A DNA stretch of 64,000 nucleotides from Calendula officinalis (lineage: Eukaryota > Streptophyta > Magnoliopsida > Asterales > Asteraceae): positions 34,312,020 to 34,376,019 of the forward strand of contig OY970829.1 of NCBI GenBank assembly GCA_963853835.1, written 5' to 3'. Below the pieces are notes generated by a model, which did no database searches, had not been told where the DNA came from, and saw only the letters and a list, made by a program, of their open reading frames with translations. Shown piece by piece: positions 31,279-43,260 of this stretch. Position 1 is the first letter of the stretch, and each line of letters starts with the position of its first letter. A program made the position numbers and the translations under genes.

Positions 31279-31510
31279 AAAATATGACCCGCTCTTTATT
31301 ATGTTACACACCAACAGTGTTGCATGCTAGGAAGGCTAAACATGTGCTAAGGGGCCAAACGGCCCAACCGTGCGCCACCCGCCGTCTCCTAGCCCCGGCA
31401 GGCCCACGTCCCCACGCCCTCCCCCGCACGCTCGTCCCCTTGTTCACGCACCACCCACGGTCGCAACCTTGACCACCCCGGGACGCATGGGAAAAAAACG
31501 AAACAAAAAG

Positions 31511-31630
31511 AGGGGTGCAACACGAGGACTTCCCAGGGGGTCAACCATCCTAGTACTACTCTCGCTCTAGCACGCTTAACTGCGGAGTTCTGATGGGATC
31601 CGGTGCATTAGTGCTGGTATGATCGCACCC
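31511..31630 (-). rRNA. 5S rRNA gene, A-box/C-box variant
   Basis: 120 nt; T63A, G65A, G87T. Confidence 0.89.
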
Positions 31631-31863
31631 GAAATATGTGCCGCTCTTTATTATCTTATACACCAACAGTGTTGCATGCTAGGAAGGCTAAACATGTGCT
31701 AAGGAGCCAAACGGCCCAACCGTGCGCCACCCGCCGTCTCCTAGCCCCGGCAGGCCCACGTTCCCACGCCCTCCCCCGCACGCCCGTCCCCTTGTTCACA
31801 CACCACCCACGGTCGCAACCGTGACCACCCCGGGACGCAGGGGAAAAAAAACGAAACAAAAAG

Positions 31864-31983
31864 AGGGGTGCAACACGAGGACTTCCCAGGGGGTCACCCA
31901 TCCTAGTACTACTCTCGCCCAAGCACGCTTAACTGCGGAGTTCTGATGGGATCCGGTGCATTAGTGCAGGTATGATCGCACAA
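31864..31983 (-). rRNA. 5S rRNA gene
   Basis: 120 nt; +1T, +2T, A16T. Confidence 0.93.
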
Positions 31984-32215
31984 GAAATATGTCCCGCTCT
32001 TTATTATCTTATACACCAACAGTGTTGCATGCTAGGAAGGCTAAACATGTGCTAAGGAGCCAAACGGCCCAACCGTGCGCCACCCGCCGTCTCCTAGCCC
32101 CGGCAGGCCCACGTCCCCACGCCCTCCCCCGCACGCCCGTCCCCTTGTTCACGCACCACCCACGGTCGCAACCGTGACCACTCCGGGACGCAGGGGAAAA
32201 AAACGAAACAAAAAG

Positions 32216-32335
32216 AGGCGTGCAACACGAGGACTTCCCAGGGGGTAACCCATCCTAGTACTACTCTCGCCCAAGCACGCTTAACTGCGGAGTTCTGATG
32301 GGATCTGGTGCATTAGTGCTGGTATGATCGGACCC
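32216..32335 (-). rRNA. 5S rRNA gene, helix I variant
   Basis: 120 nt; G5C, G30A, G89T, C117G. Confidence 0.88.
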
Positions 32336-32566
32336 GAAATATGTCCCGCTCTTTATTATCTTATACACCAACAGTGTTGCATGCTAGGAAGGCTAAAAAT
32401 GTGCTAAGGAGCCAAACGGCCCAACCGTGCGCCACCCGCCGTCTCCTAGCCCCGCAGGCCCACGTCCCCACGCCCTCCCCCGCACGCCCGTCCCTTCGTT
32501 CACGCACCACCCACGGTCGCAACCGTGACCACCCCGGGACGCATGGGAAACAAACGAAACAAAAAG

Positions 32567-32686
32567 AGGGGTGCAACACGAGGACTTCCCAGGGGGTCAC
32601 CCATCCTAGTACTACTCTCGCCCAAGCACGCTTAACTGCGGAGTTCTGATGGGATCCGGTGCATTAGTGCTGGTATGATCGCACCC
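32567..32686 (-). rRNA. 5S rRNA gene, array consensus
   Basis: 120 nt, consensus. The back-up T run is interrupted (GTTTGTTTCC). Confidence 0.95.
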
Positions 32687-32916
32687 GAAATATGTCCCGC
32701 TCTTTATTATCTTATACACCAACAGTGTTGCATGCTAGGAAGGCTAAACATGTGCTAAGGAGCCAAACGGCCCAACCGTGCGCCACCCGCCGTCTCCTAG
32801 CCCCGGCAGGCCCACGTTCCCACGCCCTACCCCGCACGCCCGTCCCTTGTTCACGCACCACCCACGGTCGCAACCGTGACCACCCCGGGACGCAGGGGAA
32901 AAAACGAAACAAAAAG

Positions 32917-32995
32917 AGGGGTGCAACACGACGACTTCCCAGGGGGTCACCCATCTGATGGGATCCGGTGCATTAGTGCTGGTATGATCGGACCC
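32917..32995 (-). pseudogene. 5S pseudogene, 41-nt deletion class
   Basis: 79 nt; G5C, C105G. Confidence 0.93.
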
Positions 32996-33226
32996 GAAAT
33001 ATGTCCCGCTCTTTATTATCTTATACACCAACAGTGTTGCATGCTAGGAAGGCTAAACATGTGCTAAGGAGCCAAACGGCCCAACCGTGCGCCACCCGCC
33101 GTCTCCTAGCCCCGGCAGGCCCACGTCCCCACGCCCTCCCCCGCACGCCCGTCCCCTTGTTCACGCACCAACCACGGTCGCAACCGTGACCACCCCGGGA
33201 CGCAGGGGAAAAAACGAAATAAAAAG

Positions 33227-33346
33227 AGGGGTGCAACACGAGGACTTCCCAGGGGGTCACCCATCCTAGTACTACTCTCGCCGAAGCACGCTTAACTGCG
33301 GAGTTCTGATGGGATCCGGTGCATTAGTGCTGGTATGATCGCACCC
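33227..33346 (-). rRNA. 5S rRNA gene
   Basis: 120 nt; G64C at the end of the A box. Confidence 0.93.
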
Positions 33347-33578
33347 GAAATATATCCCGCTCTTTATTATCTTATACACCAACAGTGTTGCATGCTAGGA
33401 AGGCTAAACATGTGCTAAGGAGCCAAACGGCCCAACCGTGCGCCACCCGCCGTCTCCTAGCCCCGGCAGGCCCACGTTCCCACGCCCTCCCCCGCACGCT
33501 CGTCCCCTTGTTCACGCACCACCCACGGTCGCAACCGTGACCACCCCGGGACGCAGGGGAAAAAAACGAAACAAAAAG

Positions 33579-33698
33579 AGGGGTGCAACACGAGGACTTC
33601 CCAGGGGGTAACCCATCCTAGTACTACTCTCGCCCAAGCACGCTTAACTGCGGAGTTCTGATGGGATCTGGTGCATTAGTGCTGGTATGATCGGACCC
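33579..33698 (-). rRNA. 5S rRNA gene, duplication-junction copy
   Basis: 120 nt; G5C, G30A, G89T but C117 kept. It combines the 5' part of 32216-32335 with the 3' end of 34942-35061. Confidence 0.92.
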
Positions 33699-33929
33699 GA
33701 AATATGTCCCGCTCTTTATTATCTTATACACCAACAGTGTTGCATGCTAGGAAGGCTAAACATGTGCTAAGGAGCCAAACGGCCCAACCGTGCGCCACCC
33801 GCCGTCTCCTAGCCCCGCAGGCCCACGTCCCCACGCCCTCCCCCGCACGCCCGTCCCTTCGTTCACGCACCACCCACGGTCGCAACCGTGACCACCCCGG
33901 GACGCATGGGAAACAAACGAAACAAAAAG

Positions 33930-34049
33930 AGGGGTGCAACACGAGGACTTCCCAGGGGGTCACCCATCCTAGTACTACTCTCGCCCAAGCACGCTTAACT
34001 GCGGAGTTCTGATGGGATCCGGTGCATTAGTGCTGGTATGATCGCACCC
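33930..34049 (-). rRNA. 5S rRNA gene, array consensus
   Basis: 120 nt, consensus; duplicate of 32567-32686. Confidence 0.95.
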
Positions 34050-34279
34050 GAAATATGTCCCGCTCTTTATTATCTTATACACCAACAGTGTTGCATGCTA
34101 GGAAGGCTAAACATGTGCTAAGGAGCCAAACGGCCCAACCGTGCGCCACCCGCCGTCTCCTAGCCCCGGCAGGCCCACGTTCCCACGCCCTACCCCGCAC
34201 GCCCGTCCCTTGTTCACGCACCACCCACGGTCGCAACCGTGACCACCCCGGGACGCAGGGGAAAAAACGAAACAAAAAG

Positions 34280-34358
34280 AGGGGTGCAACACGACGACTT
34301 CCCAGGGGGTCACCCATCTGATGGGATCCGGTGCATTAGTGCTGGTATGATCGGACCC
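34280..34358 (-). pseudogene. 5S pseudogene, 41-nt deletion class
   Basis: 79 nt; duplicate of 32917-32995. Confidence 0.93.
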
Positions 34359-34589
34359 GAAATATGTCCCGCTCTTTATTATCTTATACACCAACAGTGT
34401 TGCATGCTAGGAAGGCTAAACATGTGCTAAGGAGCCAAACGGCCCAACCGTGCGCCACCCGCCGTCTCCTAGCCCCGGCAGGCCCACGTCCCCACGCCCT
34501 CCCCCGCACGCCCGTCCCCTTGTTCACGCACCAACCACGGTCGCAACCGTGACCACCCCGGGACGCAGGGGAAAAAACGAAATAAAAAG

Positions 34590-34709
34590 AGGGGTGCAAC
34601 ACGAGGACTTCCCAGGGGGTCACCCATCCTAGTACTACTCTCGCCGAAGCACGCTTAACTGCGGAGTTCTGATGGGATCCGGTGCATTAGTGCTGGTATG
34701 ATCGCACCC
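34590..34709 (-). rRNA. 5S rRNA gene
   Basis: 120 nt; G64C; duplicate of 33227-33346. Confidence 0.93.
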
Positions 34710-34941
34710 GAAATATATCCCGCTCTTTATTATCTTATACACCAACAGTGTTGCATGCTAGGAAGGCTAAACATGTGCTAAGGAGCCAAACGGCCCAACC
34801 GTGCGCCACCCGCCGTCTCCTAGCCCCGGCAGGCCCACGTTCCCACGCCCTCCCCCGCACGCTCGTCCCCTTGTTCACGCACCACCCACGGTCGCAACCG
34901 TGACCACCCCGGGACGCAGGGGAAAAAAACGAAACAAAAAG

Positions 34942-35061
34942 AGGGGTGCAACACGAGGACTTCCCAGGGGGTCACCCATCCTAGTACTACTCTCGCCCAA
35001 GCACGCTTAACTGCGGAGTTCTGATGGGATCCGGTGCATTAGTGCTGGTATGATCGCACCC
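34942..35061 (-). rRNA. 5S rRNA gene, array consensus
   Basis: 120 nt, consensus. Confidence 0.96.
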
Positions 35062-35294
35062 GAAATATGACCCGCTCTTTATTATCTTACACACCAACAG
35101 TGTTGCATGCTAGGAAGGCTAAACATGTGCTAAGGGGCCAAACGGCCCAACCGTGCGCCACCCGCCGTCTCCTAGCCCCGGCAGGCCCACGTCCCCACGC
35201 CCTCCCCCGCACGCTCGTCCCCTTGTTCACGCACCACCCACGGTCGCAACCTTGACCACCCCGGGACGCAGGGAAAAAAAAACGAAACAAAAAG

Positions 35295-35414
35295 AGGGGT
35301 GCAACACGAGGACTTCCCAGGGGGTCAACCATCCTAGTACTACTCTCGCTCTAGCACGCTTAACTGCGGAGTTCTGATGGGATCCGGTGCATTAGTGCTG
35401 GTATGATCGCACCC
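35295..35414 (-). rRNA. 5S rRNA gene, A-box/C-box variant
   Basis: 120 nt; T63A, G65A, G87T. Confidence 0.89.
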
Positions 35415-35648
35415 GAAATATGTCCCGCTCTTTACTATCTTATACACCAACAGTGTTGCATGCTAGGAAGGCTAAACATGTGCTAAGGAGCCAAACGGCC
35501 CAACCGTGCGCCACCCGCCGTCTCCTAGCCCCGGCAGGCCCACGTTCCCACGCCCTCCCCCGCACGCTCGTCCCCTTGTTCACGCACCACCCACGGTCGC
35601 AACCGTGACCACCCCGGGACGCAGGGAAAAAAAAAACGAAACAAAAAG

Positions 35649-35768
35649 AGGGGTGCAACACGAGGACTTCTCAGGGGGTCACCCATCCTAGTACTACTCT
35701 CGCCCAAGCACGCTTAACTGCGGAGTTCTGATGGGATCCGGTGCATTAGTGCTGGTATGATCGCATAA
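35649..35768 (-). rRNA. 5S rRNA gene
   Basis: 120 nt; +1T, +2T, +3A, G98A. Confidence 0.92.
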
Positions 35769-36001
35769 GAAATATGTCCCGCTCTTTATTATCTTATACA
35801 CCAACAGTGTTGCATGCTAGGAAGGCTAAACATGTGCTAAGGAGCCAAACGGCCCAACCGTGCGCCACCCGCCGTCTCCTAGCCCCGGCAGGCCCACATT
35901 CCCACGGCCTCCCCCGCACGCCCGTCCCCTTGTTCACGTACCACCCACGGTCGCAACCGTGACCACCCCGGGACGCAGGGGAAAAAGAACGAAACAAAAA
36001 G

Positions 36002-36121
36002 AGTGGTGCAACACGAGGACTTCCCAGGGGGTCACCCATCCTAGTACTACTCTCGCCCAAGCACGCTTAACTGCAGAGTTCTGATGGAATCCGGTGCATT
36101 AGTGTTGGTATGATCGCACCC
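36002..36121 (-). rRNA. 5S rRNA gene
   Basis: 120 nt; G17A, C34T, C47T, C118A. Confidence 0.91.
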
Positions 36122-36331
36122 GAAATATGTCCCGCTCTTTATTATCTTATACACCAACAGTGTTGCATGCTAGGAAGGCTAAACATGTGCTAAGGGGCCA
36201 AACGGCCCAACCGTGCGCCACCCGCCGTCTCCTAGCCCTGGCAGGCCCACGTCCCCACGCCCTCCCCCGCACGCTCGTCCCCTTGTTCACGCACCACCCC
36301 GGGACGCAGGGGAAAAAAACGAAACAAAAAG

Positions 36332-36451
36332 AGGGGTGCAACACGAGGACTTCCCAGGGGGTCAACCATCCTAGTACTACTCTCGCTCTAGCACGCTTAA
36401 CTGCGGAGTTCTGATGGGATCCGGTGCATTAGTGCTGGTATGATCGCACCC
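36332..36451 (-). rRNA. 5S rRNA gene, A-box/C-box variant
   Basis: 120 nt; T63A, G65A, G87T. The 3' spacer (36122-36331) has lost the CACGGT/ACCGTG hairpin (GCACCACCCCGGG). Confidence 0.89.
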
Positions 36452-36684
36452 GAAATATGTCCCGCTCTTTATTATCTTATACACCAACAGTGTTGCATGC
36501 TAGGAAGGCTAAACATGTGCTAAGGAGCCAAACGGCCCAACCGTGCGCCACCCGCCGCCTCCTAGCCCCGGCAGGCCCACGTCCCCACGCCCTCCCCCGC
36601 ACGCCCGTCCCCTTGTTCACGCACCACCCACGGTCGCAACCGTGACCACCCCGGGACGCAGGGGGGAAAAAACGAAATAAAAAG

Positions 36685-36804
36685 AGGGGTGCAACACGAG
36701 GACTTCCCAGGGGGTCACCCATCCTAGTACTACTCTCGCCCAAGCACGCTTAACTGCGGAGTTCTGATGGGATCTGGTGCATTAGTGCTGGTATGATCGC
36801 ACCC
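36685..36804 (-). rRNA. 5S rRNA gene
   Basis: 120 nt; G30A only. Confidence 0.95.
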
Positions 36805-37036
36805 GAAATATGTCCCGCTCTTTATTATCTTATACACCAACAGTGTTGCATGCTAGGAAGGCTAAACATGTGCTAAGGAGCCAAACGGCCCAACCGTGCG
36901 CCACCCGCCGTCTCCTAGCCCCGGCAGGCCCACGTTCCCACGCCCTCCCCCGCACGCCCGTCCCTTGTTCACGCACCACCCACGGTCGCAACTGTGACCA
37001 CCCCGGGACGCAGGGGAAAAAAAACGAAACAAATAG

Positions 37037-37156
37037 AGGGGTGCAACACGAGGACTTCCCAGGGGGTCACCCATCCTAGTACTACTCTCGCCCAAGCACG
37101 CTTAACTGCGGAGTTCTGATGGGATCCGGTGCATTAGTGCTGGTATGATCGCACAA
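37037..37156 (-). rRNA. 5S rRNA gene, broken first T run
   Basis: 120 nt; +1T, +2T. The first terminator run reads CTATTTG instead of CTTTTTG. Confidence 0.92.
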
Positions 37157-37389
37157 GAAGTATGTCCCGCTCTTTATTATCTTATACACCAACAGTGTTG
37201 CATGCTAGGAAGGCTAAACATGTGCTAAGGAGCCAAACGGCCCAACCATGCGCCACCCGCCGTCTCCTAGCCCCGGCAGGCCCACATTCCCACGCCCTCC
37301 CCCGCACGCCCGTCCCCTTGTTCACGTACCACCCACGGTCGTAACCATGACCACCCCGGGACGCAGGGGAAAAAGAACGAAACAAAAAG

Positions 37390-37508
37390 AGGATGCAACA
37401 CGAGGACTTCCCAGGGGGTCACCAATCCTAGTACTACTCTCGCCCAAGCACGCTTAACTGCAGAGTTCTGATGGAATCCGGTGCATTAGTGCTGGTATGA
37501 TCGCACCC
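37390..37508 (-). rRNA. 5S rRNA gene
   Basis: 119 nt; 3' end altered (plus strand AGGATGC), C34T, C47T, G85T. Confidence 0.89.
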
Positions 37509-37719
37509 GAAATATGTCCCGCTCTTTATTATCTTATACACCAACAGTGTTGCATGCTAGGAAGGCTAAACATGTGCTAAGGGGCCAAACGGCCCAACCG
37601 TGCGCCACCCGCTGTCTCCTAGCCCTGGCAGGCCCACGTCCCCACGCCCTCCCCCGCACGCTCGTCCCCTTGTTCATGCACCACCCCGGGACGCAGGGGA
37701 AAAAAAACGAAACAAAAAG

Positions 37720-37839
37720 AGGGGTGCAACACGAGGACTTCCGAGGGGGTCAACCATCCTAGTACTACTCTCGCTCTAGCACGCTTAACTGCGGAGTTCT
37801 GATGGGAGCCGGTGCATTAGTGCTGGTATGATCGCACCC
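37720..37839 (-). rRNA. 5S rRNA gene, A-box/C-box variant
   Basis: 120 nt; A32C, T63A, G65A, G87T, G97C. The 3' spacer lacks the hairpin. Confidence 0.88.
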
Positions 37840-38071
37840 GAAATATGTCCCGCTCTTTATTATCTTATACACCAATAGTGTTGCATGCTAGGAAGGCTAA
37901 ACATGTGCTAAGGAGCCAAACGGCCCAACCGTGCGCCACCCGCCGTCTCCTAGCCCCGGCAGGCCCACGTCCCCACGCCCTCCCCCGCACGCCCATCCCC
38001 TTGTTCACGCACCACCCACGGTCGCAACCGTGACCACCCCGGGACGCAGGGGAAAAAAACGGAACAAAAAG

Positions 38072-38191
38072 AGGGGTGCAACACGAGGACTTCTCAGGGG
38101 GTCACCCATCCTAGTACTACTCTCGCCCAAGCACGCTTAACTGCGGAGTTCTGATGGGATCCGGTGCATTAGTGCTGGTATGATCGCACCC
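38072..38191 (-). rRNA. 5S rRNA gene
   Basis: 120 nt; G98A, T at -1. Confidence 0.94.
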
Positions 38192-38422
38192 AAAATATGT
38201 CCCGCTCTTTATTATCTTATACACCAACAGTGTTGCATGCTAGGAAGGCTAAACATGTGCTAAGGAGCCAAACGGCCCAACCGTGCGCCACCCGCCGTCT
38301 CCTAGCCCCGGCAGGCCCACGTTCCCACGCCCTCCCCCGCACGCCCGTCCCTTGTTCACGCACCACCCACGGTCGCAACCGTGACCACCCCGGGACGCAG
38401 GGGAAAAAAACGAAACAAAAAG

Positions 38423-38501
38423 AAGGGTGCAACACGACGACTTTCCAGGGGGTCACCCATCTGATGGGATCCGGTGCATTAGTGCTGGTATGATCGGACC
38501 C
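38423..38501 (-). pseudogene. 5S pseudogene, 41-nt deletion class
   Basis: 79 nt; G5C, C105G, C119T. Confidence 0.93.
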
Positions 38502-38732
38502 GAAATATGTCCCGCTCTTTATTATCTTATACACCAACAGTGTTGCATGCTAAGAAGGCTAAACATGTGCTAAGGAGCCAAACGGCCCAACCATGCGCCA
38601 CCCGCCGTCTCCTAGCCCCGGCAGGCCCACGTCCCCACGCCCTCCCCCGCACGCCCGTCCCCTTGTTCTTGCACCACCCACGGTCGCAACCGTGACCACC
38701 CCGGGACGCAGGGGAAAAAACGAAATAAAAAG

Positions 38733-38852
38733 AGGGGTGCAACACGAGGACTTCCCAGGGGGTCACCCATCCTAGTACTACTCTCGCCCAAGCACGCTTA
38801 ACTGCGGTGTTCTGATGGGATCCGGTGCATTAGTGCTGGTATGATCGCACCC
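38733..38852 (-). rRNA. 5S rRNA gene
   Basis: 120 nt; T45A. Confidence 0.94.
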
Positions 38853-39085
38853 GAAATATGTCCCGCTCTTTATTATCTTATACACCAACATTGTTGCATG
38901 CTAGGAAGGCTAAACATGTGCTAAGGAGCCAAACGGCCCAACCGTGCGCCACCCGCCGTCTCCTAGCCCCGGCAGGCCCACGTTCCCACGCCCTCCCCCG
39001 CACGCTCGTCCCCTTGTTCACGCACCACCCACGGTCGCAACCGTGACCACCCCGGGACGCAGGGGAAAAAAACGAAAAAAAAAAG

Positions 39086-39205
39086 AGGGGTGCAACACGA
39101 GGACTTCCCAGGGGGTCACCCATCCTAGTACTACTCTCGCCCAAGCACGCTTAACTGCGGAGTTCTGATGGGATCCGGTGCATTAGTGCTGGTATGATCG
39201 CACCC
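39086..39205 (-). rRNA. 5S rRNA gene, array consensus
   Basis: 120 nt, consensus. The 3' flank has an extended T run (CTTTTTTTTTTCG). Confidence 0.96.
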
Positions 39206-39436
39206 GAAATATGTCCCGCTCTTTATTATCTTATACACCAACAGTGTTGCATGCTAGGAAGGCTAAACATGTGCTAAGGAGCCAAACGGCCCAACCGTGC
39301 GCCACCCGCCGTCTCCTAGCCCCGGCAGGCCCACGTTCCCACGCCCTCCCCCGCACGCCCGTCCCTTGTTCACGCACCACCCACGGTCGCAACCGTGACC
39401 ACCCCGGGACGCTGGGGAAAAAAACGAAACAAAAAG

Positions 39437-39515
39437 AGGGGTGCAACACGACGACTTCCCAGGGGGTCACCCATCTGATGGGATCCGGTGCATTAGTGCT
39501 TGTATGATCGGACCC
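39437..39515 (-). pseudogene. 5S pseudogene, 41-nt deletion class
   Basis: 79 nt; G5C, C15A, C105G. Confidence 0.93.
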
Positions 39516-39746
39516 GAAATATGTCCCGCTCTTTATTATCTTATACACCAACAGTGTTGCATGCTAGGAAGGCTAAACATGTGCTAAGGAGCCAAACGGC
39601 CCAACCGTGCGCCACCCGCCGTCTCCTAGCCCCGGCAGGCCCACGTCCCCACGCCCTCCCCCGCACGCCCGTCCCCTTGTTCACGCACCACCCACGGTCG
39701 CAACCGTGACCACCCCGGGACGCAGGGGAAAAAACGAAATAAAAAG

Positions 39747-39866
39747 AGGGGTGCAACACGAGGACTTCCCAGGGGGTCACCCATCCTAGTACTACTCTCG
39801 CCCAAGCACGCTTAACTGCGGAGTTCTGATGGGATCCAGTGCATTAGTGCTGGTATGATCGCACCC
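39747..39866 (-). rRNA. 5S rRNA gene
   Basis: 120 nt; C29T. A 3-bp insertion follows -1, shifting the TATA-like element away by 3 bp. Confidence 0.93.
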
Positions 39867-40101
39867 GAAAAAATATGTCCCGCTCTTTATTATCTTATAC
39901 ACCAACATTGCTGCATGCTAGGAAGGCTAAACATGTGCTAAGGAGCCAAACGGCCCAACCGTGCGCCAGCCGCCGTCTCCTAGCCCCGGCAGGCCCACGT
40001 TCCCACGCCCTCCCCCGCACGCTCGTCCCCTTGTTCACGCACCACCCACGGTCGCAACCGTGACCACCCCGGGACGCAGGGGAAAAAAACGAAACAAAAA
40101 G

Positions 40102-40221
40102 AGGGGTGCAACACGAGGACTTCCCAGGGGGTCACCCATCCTAGTACTACTCTCGCCCAAGCACGCTTAACTGCGGAGTTCTGATGGGATCCGGTGCATT
40201 AGTGCTGGTATGATCGCACCC
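40102..40221 (-). rRNA. 5S rRNA gene, array consensus
   Basis: 120 nt, consensus. Confidence 0.96.
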
Positions 40222-40452
40222 GAAATATGTCCCGCTCTTTATTATCTTATACACCAACAGTGTTGCATGCTAGGAAGGCTAAACATGTGCTAAGGAGCCA
40301 AACGGCCCAACCGTGCGCCACCCGCCGTCTCCTAGCCCCGGCAGGCCCACGTCCCCACGCCCTCCCCCGCACGCCCGTCCCCTTGTTCACGCACCACCCA
40401 CGGTCGCAACCGTGACCACCCCGGGACGCAGGGGAAAAAACGAAATAAAAAG

Positions 40453-40572
40453 AGGGGTGCAACACGAGGACTTCCCAGGGGGTCACCCATCCTAGTACTA
40501 CTCTCGCCCAAGCACGCTTAACTGCGGAGTTCTGATGGGATCCAGTGCATTAGTGCTGGTATGATCGCACCC
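40453..40572 (-). rRNA. 5S rRNA gene
   Basis: 120 nt; C29T. Confidence 0.95.
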
Positions 40573-40804
40573 GAAATATGTCCCGCTCTTTATTATCTTA
40601 TACACCAAGATTGTTGCATGCTAGGAAGGCTAAACATGTGCTAAGGAGCCAAACGGCCCAACCGTGCGCCAGCCGCCGTCTCCTAGCCCCGGCAGGCCCA
40701 CGTTCCCACGCCCTCCCCCGCACGCTCGTCCCCTTGTTCACGCACCACCCACGGTCGCAACCGTGACCACCCCGGGACGCAGGGGAAAAAAACGAAACAA
40801 AAAG

Positions 40805-40924
40805 AGGGGTGCAACACGAGGACTTCCCAGGGGGTCACCCATCCTAGTACTACTCTCGCCCAAGCACGCTTAACTGCGGAGTTCTGATGGGATCCGGTGC
40901 ATTAGTGCTGGTATGATCGCACCC
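40805..40924 (-). rRNA. 5S rRNA gene, array consensus
   Basis: 120 nt, consensus. Confidence 0.96.
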
Positions 40925-41155
40925 GAAATATGTCCCGCTCTTTATTATCTTATACACCAACAGTGTTGCATGCTAGGAAGGCTAAACATGTGCTAAGGAG
41001 CCAAACGGCCCAACCGTGCGCCACCCGCCGTCTCCTAGCCCCGGCAGGCCCACGTTCCCACGCCCTCCCCCGCACGCCCGTCCCTTGTTCACGCACCACC
41101 CACGGTCGCAACCGTGACCACCCCGGGACGCAGGGGAAAAAAACGAAACAAAAAG

Positions 41156-41234
41156 AAGGGTGCAACACGACGACTTCCCAGGGGGTCACCCATCTGATGG
41201 GATCCGGTGCATTAGTGCTGGTATGATCGGACCC
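41156..41234 (-). pseudogene. 5S pseudogene, 41-nt deletion class
   Basis: 79 nt; G5C, C105G, C119T. Confidence 0.93.
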
Positions 41235-41465
41235 GAAATATGTCCCGCTCTTTATTATCTTATACACCAACAGTGTTGCATGCTAAGAAGGCTAAACATG
41301 TGCTAAGGAGCCAAACGGCCCAACCGTGCGCCACCCGCCGTCTCCTAGCCCCGGCAGGCCCACGTCCCCACGCCATCCCCCGCACGCCCGTCCCCTTGTT
41401 CACGCACCACCCACGGTCGCAACCGTGACCACCCCGGGACGCAGGGGAAAAAACGAAATAAAAAG

Positions 41466-41585
41466 AGGGGTGCAACACGAGGACTTCCCAGGGGGTCACC
41501 CATCCTAGTACTACTCTCGCCCAAGCACGCTTAACTGCGGTGTTCTGATGGGATCCAGTGCATTAGTGCTGGTATGATCGCACCC
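41466..41585 (-). rRNA. 5S rRNA gene
   Basis: 120 nt; C29T, T45A. Confidence 0.94.
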
Positions 41586-41817
41586 GAAATATGTCCCGCT
41601 CTTTATTATCTTATACACCAACATTGTTGCATGCTAGGAAGGCTAAACATGTGCTAAGGAGCCAAACGGGCCAACCGTGCGCCACCCGCCGTCTCCTAGC
41701 CCCGGCAGGCCCACGTTCCCACGCCCTCCCCCGCACGCCCGTCCCCTTGTTCACGCACCACCCACGGTCGCAACCGTGACCACCCCGGGACGCAGGGGAA
41801 AAAAACGAAACAAAAAG

Positions 41818-41896
41818 AGGGGTGCAACACGACGACTTCCCAGGGGGTCACCCATCTGATGGGATCCGGTGCATTAGTGCTTGTATGATCGGACCC
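41818..41896 (-). pseudogene. 5S pseudogene, 41-nt deletion class
   Basis: 79 nt; G5C, C15A, C105G. Confidence 0.93.
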
Positions 41897-42127
41897 GAAA
41901 TATGTCCCGCTCTTTATTATCTTATACACCAACAGTGTTGCATGCTAGGAAGGCTAAACATGTGCTAAGGATCCAAACGGCCCAACCGTGCGCCACCCGC
42001 CGTCTCCTAGCCCCGGCAGGCCCACGTCCCCACGCCCTCCCCCGCACGCCCGTCCCCTTGTTCACGCACCACCCACGGTCGCAACCGTGACCACCCCGGG
42101 ACGCAGGGGAAAAAACGAAATAAAAAG

Positions 42128-42247
42128 AGGGGTGCAACACGAGGACTTCCCAGGGGGTCACCCATCCTAGTACTACTCTCGCCCAAGCACGCTTAACTGC
42201 GGAGTTCTGATGGGATCCAGTGCATTAGTGCTGGTATGATCGCACCC
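42128..42247 (-). rRNA. 5S rRNA gene
   Basis: 120 nt; C29T. Confidence 0.95.
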
Positions 42248-42479
42248 GAAATATGTCCCGCTCTTTATTATCTTATACACCAACATTGTTGCATGCTAGG
42301 AAGGCTAAACATGTGCTAAGGAGCCAAACGGCCCAACCGTGCGCCACCCGCCGTCTCCTAGCCCCGGCAGGCCCACGTTCCCACGCCCTCCCCCGCACGC
42401 TCGTCCCCTTGTTCATGCACCACCCACGGTCGCAACCGTGACCACCCCGGGACGCAGGGGAAAAAAACGAAACAAAAAG

Positions 42480-42599
42480 AGGGGTGCAACACGAGAACTT
42501 CCCAGGGGGTCACCCATCCTAGTACTACTCTCGCCCAAGCACGCTTAACTGCGGAGTTCTGATGGGATCCGGTGCATTAGTGCTGGTATGATCGCACCC
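42480..42599 (-). rRNA. 5S rRNA gene
   Basis: 120 nt; C104T. Confidence 0.95.
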
Positions 42600-42830
42600 G
42601 AAATATGTCCCGCTCTTTATTATCTTATACACCAACAGTGTTGCATGCTAGGAAGGCTAAACATGTGCTAAGGAGCCAAACGGCCCAACCGTGCGCCACC
42701 CGCCGTCTCCTAGCCCCGGCAGGCCCACGTTCCCACGCCCTCCCCCGCACGCCCGTCCCTTGTTCACGCACCACCCACGGTCGCAACCGTGACCACCCCG
42801 GGACGCAGGGGAAAAAAACGAAACAAAAAG

Positions 42831-42909
42831 AAGGGTGCAACACGACGACTTCCCAGGGGGTCACCCATCTGATGGGATCCGGTGCATTAGTGCTGGTATG
42901 ATCGGACCC
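42831..42909 (-). pseudogene. 5S pseudogene, 41-nt deletion class
   Basis: 79 nt; G5C, C105G, C119T. Confidence 0.93.
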
Positions 42910-43140
42910 GAAATATGTCCCGCTCTTTATTATCTTATACACCAACAGTGTTGCATGCTAAGAAGGCTAAACATGTGCTAAGGAGCCAAACGGCCCAACC
43001 GTGCGCCACCCGCCGTCTCCTAGCCCCGGCAAGCCCACGTCCCCACGCCCTCCCCCGCACGCCCGTCCCCTTGTTCACGCACCACCCACGGTCGCAACCG
43101 TGACCACCCCGGGACGCAGGGGAAAAAACCAAATAAAAAG

Positions 43141-43260
43141 AGGGGTGCAACACGAGGACTTCCCAGGGGGTCACCCATCCTAGTACTACTCTCGCCCAAG
43201 CACGCTTAACTGCGGTGTTCTGATGGGATCCGGTGCATTAGTGCTGGTATGATCGCACCC
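43141..43260 (-). rRNA. 5S rRNA gene
   Basis: 120 nt; T45A. Confidence 0.94.

Larger units (their letters stand above)
32236..34961. repeat. 1,363-bp tandem duplication
   Basis: About 32236-33598 and 33599-34961 match almost base for base: full, deleted, full and full units with the same private changes (G64C, TACCCCGCAC, GGGAAACAAACG). One difference seen is CTAAAAATG at 32393 for CTAAACATG at 33756. The breakpoints lie inside 5S genes. Confidence 0.85.
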
